Origin: JAUPTX01 sp964550665
GTDB lineage: Bacteria > Patescibacteriota > Minisyncoccia > Phycocordibacterales > CSBR16-119
Reading direction: 5' to 3'
Length of the DNA: 30,799 nucleotides
NCBI GenBank assembly: GCA_964550665.1
Contig: CAZJZW010000005.1
Location: 1 to 30,799, forward strand
Shown here piece by piece: positions 24,871-30,799 of this stretch. A program made the translations under genes and the position numbers. Below the pieces are notes generated by a model, which was not told the DNA's origin, ran no database searches, and saw only the letters and a program-made list of their open reading frames with translations. The first letter of the stretch is position 1. Each line of letters begins with the position of its first letter.

Positions 24871-25899
24871 ATGTCAGAATTAGCATTATATAGAAAGTAT
24901 CGTCCATCGGCTTTTGATGAAGTCTTAGGACAAGATCATATTGTTAAAGTTTTAAAAGGAGCACTAAAGCTTGGAAATATTTCTCACGCATATCTTTTTT
25001 ATGGTCCACGTGGAACAGGGAAAACTTCTATTGCGCGGATTGTCGCAAGCGAGCTTAAAACAAAAGATCATGATATTTATGAAATCGATGCTGCTTCGAA
25101 TCGAAAGATAGAAGATATTCGAGAAGTTCGGGATTCAATTCGAACGATGCCTTTCGATTCAAAGTATAAAGTTTATATTATCGATGAGGTCCATATGCTC
25201 ACGAAAGAAGCGTTTAATGCACTTTTAAAAACCTTAGAGGAACCTCCAGCTCACGTTATTTTTATATTAGCGACAACAGAGCTTGAAAAAGTTCCCGATA
25301 CGATAATTTCTCGGTGCCAAGTATTTACATTTCACAAACCAACGATTTCTATATTGAAAGATTTAGTTATTTCTATTGCGAAAAAAGAGGGAACAAAGAT
25401 CGATAACGCTGGGGCAGAACTCATTGCACTTTTAGGTGACGGATCTTTTCGCGATACGCAAAGTACGCTTCAAAAAGTAATGTCGTATTCAAAAGATAAA
25501 ACACTCAGTATAAAAGAAATAGAAGAAGTAACAGGTGCGCCGAGCACAAGCTTGGTAAATGATTTTATCCTATCTCTTGTAGAAGGTGATATGCAAAAAG
25601 GTTTTGAGGCTATAAAAAATGCCGAGGAGAAAAACATTGATGTAAGTTTGTATCTTAAACTTATTTTGATTAAACTTCGCCTCGCTCTTTTGATGCGTTA
25701 TGCACCAGAGATGAAAAAAACTCTCGAAGAAGAGATTGTAGATTCTGACAAAGAATTTTTCAAAGAAATTCTAAAAGATAAAAAGGGAATTATCACTTCA
25801 AAAACTCTCGAAGCTCTTCTTGAAGCCGAAAGACAAATAAAACACGCTTTTGTAAAAAGTCTCCCCCTTGAAATCGCCATAACAAAGGTTATTTCTTAG
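24871..25899 (+). CDS. dnaX: DNA polymerase III clamp-loader subunit gamma/tau, compact form
   Basis: This AAA+ subunit of the clamp loader puts the sliding clamp on DNA. Of its 342 residues, the P-loop GPRGTGKT is at 45-52, Walker B DEVH at 105-108, and the sensor/arginine-finger region ATTELEKVPDTIISRCQ follows. The zinc-binding four-cysteine module that usually sits between the P-loop and the EIDAASNRKIEDIR stretch is deleted; the only cysteine is in SRCQ. The long tau C-terminus that binds the replicative polymerase and helicase is also absent. It therefore corresponds to a gamma-like loader core. It has its own -10 box directly before the ATG. Confidence 0.93.
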   Translation: MSELALYRKYRPSAFDEVLGQDHIVKVLKGALKLGNISHAYLFYGPRGTGKTSIARIVASELKTKDHDIYEIDAASNRKIEDIREVRDSIRTMPFDSKYKVYIIDEVHMLTKEAFNALLKTLEEPPAHVIFILATTELEKVPDTIISRCQVFTFHKPTISILKDLVISIAKKEGTKIDNAGAELIALLGDGSFRDTQSTLQKVMSYSKDKTLSIKEIEEVTGAPSTSLVNDFILSLVEGDMQKGFEAIKNAEEKNIDVSLYLKLILIKLRLALLMRYAPEMKKTLEEEIVDSDKEFFKEILKDKKGIITSKTLEALLEAERQIKHAFVKSLPLEIAITKVIS

Positions 25900-25975
25900 T
25901 TTTCCACAAAAATACCAGCCCATTTTGTAAATCTGATAGAATTAAAATATTATCCGTTTTTCTTATATCTATATT

Positions 25976-28120
25976 ATGAAAAATTTTATTATAACCATAT
26001 TTGTTTTAACTTCCGTAGTTTTACAAACTAGTTTTGTATATGCAGGGGTTGAAGATATTAGATTAGTTAGCAAGAGTAATGCAGATGTCCTAGGTGATGA
26101 TGCCTCAGCAGACGGCATACTAGCCACTGATGGCGATTTTATAGTTTTTTATTCAGATGCTACAAATATTGTTAGCGATGACACCAACGTCGTAGGGGAT
26201 ATTTTTGTTTACGATATTCAAGGAGATAGCGTTGAAAGAGTGAGTGTGGATGATTCTGGAAATGAAGGCGACGATGCCTCTTTTGATGCTGATATATCAG
26301 CTGACGGTAGATACATTGTTTTTACGTCGAGCGCTACAAACTTAGTGGCGGGCGATACAAACGGTTTTGATGACATCTTCTTATTTGACAGAAATACGGA
26401 CACAATAGAATTAATCAGTCTTGATGCAAGTGATGGTCTTGCAAATAATGCCTCAGAATATCCTTCTATTTCTTCAAATGGTCGCTATGTTGTTTTTGCC
26501 TCATCGGCCACCGATCTAGTAGCTGGTGACAGTAATGTTAAAAAAGATATTTTTATGAGAGATACTCTTTTAGATACCACAGAAAGAGTTAGTTTGACTG
26601 ATCTTGAAGCACAGGGGAATAATGATTCAGATAGTTCGGCAATATCTTTGGACGGTAGGTATGTAGTTTTTATGTCTCAATCCACAAATTTAGTGACAGG
26701 TGATACAAATGCCATAGGTGACCTATTTATAAGAGATACTGTATTAGATACAACCGAAAGATTAAATGTTAGCTCAAGTGAGCAAGAGGCGAACGATGAT
26801 ATTGGTAATCTTACAAAGCGGTCTGTATCCAGTGATGGTCGGTATATTACCTTCGGTTCTTTGGCTACAAACCTTGTAACAGGAGATACAAACGGAACAG
26901 AAGATATATTCGTACGAGATAGAACCCTAGGAACAACCGAGAGAATAACTCTAGACCCTAGTGGCGATGAAATAGCGGGACTGTCTACTATTATTGTCAC
27001 GGGCATTTCTCCAGGTGGAAGATATGTCTCTTTTTATTCAGACTCCGATCAGTTCGTTACGGGAGACACAAATGCAGTAGATGATGTTTTTGTGAGAGAT
27101 ACGACACTAGATACAACACGACGTGTGAGTATGTCAGTTTCAGGAGACGAAGGTGATGGACAATCAGAGGGCTCAGTTGTTTCTTTTGCCGAAGGTGGCA
27201 GGTATATTGTTTTTGCATCTGAAGCAACTAATTTTGTTGACGACGATACCAACGGTATAGGTGATATTTTTTATGCAGAGATAAAAGATGATGACGGAGT
27301 TGTTTCTTCTGTTGAAGATGCATCTCCAAATGACGGTGATATTGATGAAGATGGGTATGATGACGCTATTGAAGAACATATTACATCTTTCGTGAACTCT
27401 GTCTCAGGAAATTATTCAACCGTAGAAACAACTGGTGATTGTGTATCAAACTCAAATCCTACTGCTGTAGCTGAAGCATCTCTAGCCTCTCAAGATTCAA
27501 GCTATGATTATCCTCTAGGTATTATTTCATTTGAAGTTGGATGTAAAAATGCAGGAGAAACCGCGACAGTATCTGTGTACTGTTTCTGCGAGGTTACTCC
27601 TGTGGATGGAACTATAGCTAGAAAATATGATGAAGATACAGGTGAATATACAACAATAGATAGTGCTGTTATCGAAGAAGTTACTATCGACGGACAAAGA
27701 GCTCTCAAAATGACATACGATGTTGTTGATGGAGGAGCACTTGACGAAGACGGACTTTCAAACGGAACTATTATTGACCCAGTTGGTTTTGCTAGAGTTG
27801 CGGTTGCTTCGGGGGGAAGTTCTTCTGGTTCACGTCCACGTGCAAAAGTTACTTACGTAGATAACAGCTTATCAGATCAAAATGATAATCAAAAAGTTTG
27901 TACAATTTTTGCAACGCCAATGAAAAAAGGATCAAAGTATGGCGAGGTTTCTAAACTTCAAACTTTACTAAATAGTTTAGGCTTTGACACGGGTTCAGCA
28001 GACGGTTTATTTGGACCACTTACAGAAACCGCAGTAAAAGCATTCCAAAAATCTAAAAACTTAAGTGCCGATGGTGTCGTTGGACCGATAACAAGGTCTG
28101 CTTTAAACGATTGTAAATAA
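25976..28120 (+). CDS. Secreted beta-propeller protein with choice-of-anchor-U-like domain and peptidoglycan-binding-like end
   Basis: This 714-residue protein has a signal peptide ending near residue 23. Residues 25-440 contain six to seven repeats of the form DGRYVVFxSxATNLVxGDTNxxxDIFxRDxxxxTTERVS, i.e. WD40/PD40-like propeller blades. Residues 451-609 start with an Asp-rich EDGYDD stretch and resemble the 'choice-of-anchor U' domain (YPLGIISFEV, DGGALDEDGLSNGTIIDP) usually found next to C-terminal sorting signals. Here it is followed not by IPTL-CTERM but by a peptidoglycan-binding domain (about 640-712: GEVSKLQTLLNSLGF, DGLFGPLTETAVKAFQK, DGVVGPITRSALN). This suggests a wall-bound surface protein. 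No catalytic residues are apparent. Confidence 0.8.
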   Translation: MKNFIITIFVLTSVVLQTSFVYAGVEDIRLVSKSNADVLGDDASADGILATDGDFIVFYSDATNIVSDDTNVVGDIFVYDIQGDSVERVSVDDSGNEGDDASFDADISADGRYIVFTSSATNLVAGDTNGFDDIFLFDRNTDTIELISLDASDGLANNASEYPSISSNGRYVVFASSATDLVAGDSNVKKDIFMRDTLLDTTERVSLTDLEAQGNNDSDSSAISLDGRYVVFMSQSTNLVTGDTNAIGDLFIRDTVLDTTERLNVSSSEQEANDDIGNLTKRSVSSDGRYITFGSLATNLVTGDTNGTEDIFVRDRTLGTTERITLDPSGDEIAGLSTIIVTGISPGGRYVSFYSDSDQFVTGDTNAVDDVFVRDTTLDTTRRVSMSVSGDEGDGQSEGSVVSFAEGGRYIVFASEATNFVDDDTNGIGDIFYAEIKDDDGVVSSVEDASPNDGDIDEDGYDDAIEEHITSFVNSVSGNYSTVETTGDCVSNSNPTAVAEASLASQDSSYDYPLGIISFEVGCKNAGETATVSVYCFCEVTPVDGTIARKYDEDTGEYTTIDSAVIEEVTIDGQRALKMTYDVVDGGALDEDGLSNGTIIDPVGFARVAVASGGSSSGSRPRAKVTYVDNSLSDQNDNQKVCTIFATPMKKGSKYGEVSKLQTLLNSLGFDTGSADGLFGPLTETAVKAFQKSKNLSADGVVGPITRSALNDCK

Positions 28121-28142
28121 TAAATTTGTAAAAAGTATAACA

Positions 28143-28170
28143 TTGACTAAACAGGAAAATTAAGTATAAT
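28143..28170 (+). promoter_or_regulatory. Promoter of the T9SS-type protein gene
   Basis: TTGACT at 28143-28148 and TATAAT at 28165-28170 are 16 bases apart. The leader is about 37 bases, so unlike most genes here this message is not leaderless. Confidence 0.65.
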
Positions 28171-28213
28171 TTCTTTCTAAGAATCGTTCATTTCACTAAT
28201 AAAAAAACAAACG

Positions 28214-30055
28214 ATGAAAAGTGTAATCTTTTCTATACTCGTACTTTTTGGTGGTTGTGTTTTCGCGCAACCAGGATTTAAACTCTTTTCCTCCAGCATA
28301 AACTTAAGTGTGCCCAAAGGAAAAGGTGGTTATATTGATCAAGATGGGAATAAACTAATTCTTGTTTGTGATCGTTCACCAGCGAGCGAAACCCAAGCCG
28401 ACATTTGTTTGATCAAGTTGGGTTTGTCAGATGAGGTGCTATGGTCAAAGAAATACCATATTTCTAGCACTGACGAAGAGGCTTTTCCTTCTATTGTTGA
28501 GAATGGTGACTTCTACTTTATTGTCGGAAACACGGGTTACTGGTCAAGTCAAATTGACGGACTAATTCTTAAGGTGAGGAAATCCGACGGGGTCTGTGTT
28601 CTGGCAAAAAAGTTTGGAGGCACTCTTCGCGATATGTTTAACTCAGGGATAAAAACAAGCCCCAATAGTTTTACAGTTTGCGGATGGTCACTGAACGACA
28701 GCTTTGTCGCATCTTCCGGTTTTCTGTACGGGGGCGATGGAATCATGGTTGAGCTTTCATGGAATCTCGATACACTCAGAACACTTCGTCTGGGCGCTAA
28801 CAACAGGTTCGACAGGTTCGATTTCATGAAGAAGTCTTCGAACGGAGATTTACTACTTGTCGGCGTGAAATCGCCTCCTACTGGAAGTACAAACATAGAC
28901 AATGACGATCTGACTCTTGTCAGACTTTCATCTTCTTTGACGCCAATCTTTGCTCGTACCTATAACCACTCATCTCTTTCTAGTTCTGGTTCGGGGTATG
29001 AACAACCGATGGCCTTTTTTGAAGGGTCAGGTGGACGGATCTATATTGTGAACAAATTGATGGTTGTTGACAAGACACAAGTCTTGAAGCTTGATCGCTT
29101 TGGCTCGGTTATTTCTTCTCGGGCTTTCAACGACGTGCAGTTTATGGGCGGATCGCTTATTCATGACAAACTCATGGTTTACGGTCAAAAGGATGTTAAG
29201 GGTGTTGTATCGATGATTGACACAAGCTCACTTAACTCTTTATGGGCAAGAGTCTATGATTTTGGATCCACTTCCTATTCTCTTGTCTGGTCGCTTTACC
29301 CAACCCTCACTGGTTTTAGTGGTTTTGGTTTCTCTCATGGAGCAAGCAAAGTAGCTTACTTTACCAGTGATAACAATGGCTCAATAGGATGGTGTGGAGG
29401 AGACATAGATGCGACAACTAGTACGCCACTTCTTGTTGATGTTAGTAGAGCCTTTCCTTATCAAACCGAAAGGTTCCGATATTCTGGAGTAGATGTCTCA
29501 GTGGCAACCCAGGATATCTCAGTAAGTCTATCAGTCTGTGAGAATGTGGCGTTGCCAGTTGAGCTTGTATCTTTTCGTGGGGAAGTAGAAGCTCGCGGAA
29601 TAAATCTTTCGTGGTCTACAGCTTCCGAGAGAAATGTGAGCCACTTCGTGATTGAGAAATCAGAAGATGCCTTACGTTTTGATTCGATTGGGTTTGTGGA
29701 AGCGGTAGGTAACTCTGTTACTTTACAAGATTACGGTTGGCTCGACGAAGATGCGAAACAAGGTATTCGGTACTACAGACTTCGGTCTGTGGACGAAGAT
29801 GGTACGGAAGAAACATCTTCCGTTGTCTTTGTTTCGTTTGATCTTACGGTCAATAAGTTTTTAGTTTTTCCAAACCCAGCGTCGAGAAAGGTGACCATTC
29901 GTGGTGCGACCGGAGAAGTGTTGATACTCAATACTTTTGGTCAGATTGTCGAAAGACAATTTGCTCCAGATATTGATGTTGGCGCGTTGCCAACAGGTGT
30001 CTACACTCTGTGGTTAATACAAACGAACGATCAAGTTCGATTAGTTGTTGAATAA
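28214..30055 (+). CDS. Secreted protein with Bacteroidetes-type T9SS C-terminal sorting domain
   Basis: This 613-residue protein has a signal peptide ending FAQ, common in Bacteroidetes. Residues 20-430 contain many short beta-rich segments with Gly and Asp, suggesting a propeller, but no known catalytic motif. Residues about 451-545 (PVELVSFRGEVEARGINLSW.. through YYRLRSVDEDGTEETS) match the fibronectin-III-like module that precedes type IX secretion signals in Bacteroidetes. Residues 548-613 (FPNPASRKVTIRG, ILNTFGQIVER, LPTGVYTLWL) match the Por secretion C-terminal sorting domain (TIGR04183-like). Base composition is visibly less AT-rich than its neighbours. It is probably a horizontal acquisition; whether it can be surface-sorted without T9SS is doubtful. 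Confidence 0.8.
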   Translation: MKSVIFSILVLFGGCVFAQPGFKLFSSSINLSVPKGKGGYIDQDGNKLILVCDRSPASETQADICLIKLGLSDEVLWSKKYHISSTDEEAFPSIVENGDFYFIVGNTGYWSSQIDGLILKVRKSDGVCVLAKKFGGTLRDMFNSGIKTSPNSFTVCGWSLNDSFVASSGFLYGGDGIMVELSWNLDTLRTLRLGANNRFDRFDFMKKSSNGDLLLVGVKSPPTGSTNIDNDDLTLVRLSSSLTPIFARTYNHSSLSSSGSGYEQPMAFFEGSGGRIYIVNKLMVVDKTQVLKLDRFGSVISSRAFNDVQFMGGSLIHDKLMVYGQKDVKGVVSMIDTSSLNSLWARVYDFGSTSYSLVWSLYPTLTGFSGFGFSHGASKVAYFTSDNNGSIGWCGGDIDATTSTPLLVDVSRAFPYQTERFRYSGVDVSVATQDISVSLSVCENVALPVELVSFRGEVEARGINLSWSTASERNVSHFVIEKSEDALRFDSIGFVEAVGNSVTLQDYGWLDEDAKQGIRYYRLRSVDEDGTEETSSVVFVSFDLTVNKFLVFPNPASRKVTIRGATGEVLILNTFGQIVERQFAPDIDVGALPTGVYTLWLIQTNDQVRLVVE

Positions 30056-30058
30056 TAT

Positions 30059-30095
30059 GAGCCAGGCGCGCAAGCGCGCCTGGCTCTTTTTCTTT
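30059..30095 (+). terminator. GC-rich terminator after the T9SS-type gene
   Basis: GAGCCAGGCGCG (30059-30070) pairs with CGCGCCTGGCTC (30075-30086), a perfect 12-bp stem followed by TTTTTCTTTT. It lies four bases after the stop codon. Confidence 0.9.
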
Positions 30096-30125
30096 TCATT
30101 AAATAATGTTATAACGAACAAAACT

Positions 30126-30434
30126 ATGCACATGCCAAACAAAGAAGATTTCTATAATCTTTCTAGAGAATATGGAAGATATGGTGACCATAGTCCACTA
30201 AAAGTAGTTATCAAAGGTGGTGATCGTAAGGATCTCTACTTGGGTAAGGGAAACTGGATTACCGACATATTGTATCCAAATGGGAATATTACTCAAAACG
30301 TACCCCTAGAAATCAAAAGAGATGAAATAGGTAATGAGATTGTTATTCTCGGTAAAGAAATCGGTGGTTTCTTGGAGACTTTGGACGATGACAAACTTTC
30401 TGAGCTCCGCTTCTACATTTACTTTTCAAACTGA
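30126..30434 (+). CDS. Small protein of unknown function
   Basis: The protein has 102 residues from the ATG at 30126; a second ATG at 30132 would remove two. An in-frame ATG at 30045 lies upstream of the preceding terminator and was rejected. I do not recognise the family. The sequence is soluble-looking and charged, with an aromatic-rich N-terminus (EDFYNLSREYGRYGDH), a beta-rich middle (WITDILYPNGNI) and an acidic helix ending in YIYFSN. There is no signal peptide, membrane segment or cysteine. A TATAAC -10-like box at 30110-30115 precedes the ATG by 11 bases, and a hairpin terminator follows the stop, so it is probably a stand-alone expressed gene. Confidence 0.6.
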   Translation: MHMPNKEDFYNLSREYGRYGDHSPLKVVIKGGDRKDLYLGKGNWITDILYPNGNITQNVPLEIKRDEIGNEIVILGKEIGGFLETLDDDKLSELRFYIYFSN

Positions 30435-30436
30435 TT

Positions 30437-30464
30437 GAGAATGCTTTCGCGCATCCTCTTTTTT
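30437..30464 (+). terminator. Terminator after the small unknown gene
   Basis: GAG-A-ATGC (30437-30444) pairs with GCAT-C-CTC (30451-30458) with one mismatch, followed by six T residues. Confidence 0.7.
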
Positions 30465-30465
30465 C

Positions 30466-30494
30466 TTGATTTTTTGGGAGTTTTAGGGCACAAT
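30466..30494 (+). promoter_or_regulatory. Putative promoter of the tRNA-Gln region
   Basis: TTGATT at 30466-30471 and CACAAT at 30489-30494 are 17 bases apart. A transcript from here would include all three copies of the tRNA-Gln 5' sequence before the functional tRNA. Confidence 0.4.
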
Positions 30495-30520
30495 ATTATT
30501 CGTTATTATTTAAATAACTA

Positions 30521-30531
30521 ATTGGGGAATC
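30521..30531 (+). repeat. Short copy of the tRNA-Gln 5' end
   Basis: ATTGGGGAATC is identical to the base before plus the first ten bases region of the tRNA gene. It then diverges, and no further tRNA sequence follows. Confidence 0.5.
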
Positions 30532-30566
30532 ATTTGCTTATGCAGGGTTTCTTAATTAAAAAACAT

Positions 30567-30629
30567 TGGGGAATCGTCTAATGGCCCGCCTCGCGTCGAC
30601 AAGCTTGCGAGTCGAGGGCGGGTAGGACA
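30567..30629 (+). pseudogene. tRNA-Gln 5' half with a 38-base hairpin in the D-loop
   Basis: TGGGGAATCGTCTAATGG (30567-30584) and TAGGACA (30623-30629) are identical to contiguous bases 30678-30702 of the functional tRNA-Gln. Between them is a 38-base GC-rich inverted repeat (30585-30622): CCCGCC pairs with GGCGGG, and inner TCG and TCG pair with CGA and CGA. After the D-stem the match stops, so there is no anticodon arm, T-arm or 3' acceptor strand. Five bases before each copy (AACAT) are also shared. Confidence 0.85.
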
Positions 30630-30677
30630 TAAAAACAAAACGTATAGAAAAATAGAAGGCAGAAAATTTTATAACAT

Positions 30678-30748
30678 TGGGGAATCGTCTAATGGTAGGA
30701 CAACGGATTTTGGTTCCGTTTATCTAGGTTCGAGTCCTAGTTCCCCAG
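30678..30748 (+). tRNA. trnQ: tRNA-Gln (anticodon TTG)
   Basis: A complete cloverleaf is present: acceptor TGGGGAA/TTCCCCA (7 bp, with the U1-A72 pair usual for tRNA-Gln), D-arm GTC/GAC, anticodon stem ACGGA/TCCGT with loop TTTTGGT giving anticodon TTG, and T-arm CTAGG/CCTAG with loop TTCGAGT. The discriminator is G73. CCA is not encoded (GCAAAC follows), so it must be added by a nucleotidyltransferase. Confidence 0.95.
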
Positions 30749-30799
30749 CAAACTTGAGCTAGCACGAGATGCTTACAAATAAGCTCTCCAACTAGCCGA

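Noticed and set aside
30045..30125. Upstream extension of the small unknown gene
   Set aside because: It includes the preceding gene's terminator hairpin.
30752..30799. Possible second tRNA on the minus strand (TTTGTAA loop-like stretch)
   Set aside because: The stem flanking the loop does not pair in the required register and no T-arm is seen; the window ends here.

Overview
The window looks like a piece of a Candidate Phyla Radiation (Patescibacteria, probably Parcubacteria-like) genome. The reasons are AT-rich DNA, very short intergenic spaces, compact versions of core enzymes (a 342-residue DnaX without a zinc module, a 281-residue DprA), several secreted proteins that end in peptidoglycan-binding-like domains, and many genes whose -10 box lies only 7-9 bases before the ATG. 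This placement is inference; there is no rRNA or ribosomal protein to anchor it. The sequence is a scaffold: a run of exactly 100 N at 19195-19294 marks a gap of unknown true size.

Layout. 62-1171 is a membrane-anchored metallophosphoesterase. 1172-11423 is a cell-surface locus: a 1810-residue secreted repeat protein, a small membrane-anchored peptidoglycan-binding-like protein, a CAP/SCP-domain membrane protein, and an 825-residue paralogue of the first protein. Each large surface gene has its own strong promoter and a structured leader, and GC-rich hairpin terminators separate the units. 11500-15796 is a leuS-murJ pair. 15797-16845 is a mostly non-coding control region. It holds a promoter-to-terminator structured RNA of about 205 nt on the minus strand, a folded element on the plus strand, a small XRE-type regulator, and a displaced second copy of the topA 3' end. 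16846-20152 carries topA and dprA on the minus strand, separated by the gap. 20191-25899 is a plus-strand housekeeping block: serS-ftsQ-dus, then an aspartyl-protease-fold 'zinc protease' with rimK, then dnaX.

From 25976 the content becomes accessory again: a secreted beta-propeller protein ending in a peptidoglycan-binding-like domain, then a protein that looks wholly Bacteroidetes-like (type IX secretion C-terminal sorting domain), then a small unknown protein. The window ends with tRNA-Gln(TTG). It is preceded by partial copies of its own 5' half, one of which carries a 38-base GC-rich hairpin exactly in the D-loop.

Together the genes cover envelope construction (murJ, ftsQ, surface proteins), translation (leuS, serS, dus, tRNA-Gln, possibly RimK-type modification) and DNA handling (topA, dprA, dnaX). 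The observations most worth following are the unassigned structured RNA at 15799-16006 with its overlapping divergent promoter, the tRNA-Gln decoy array, the topA tail duplication, and the T9SS-type protein in a genome that should lack an outer membrane.
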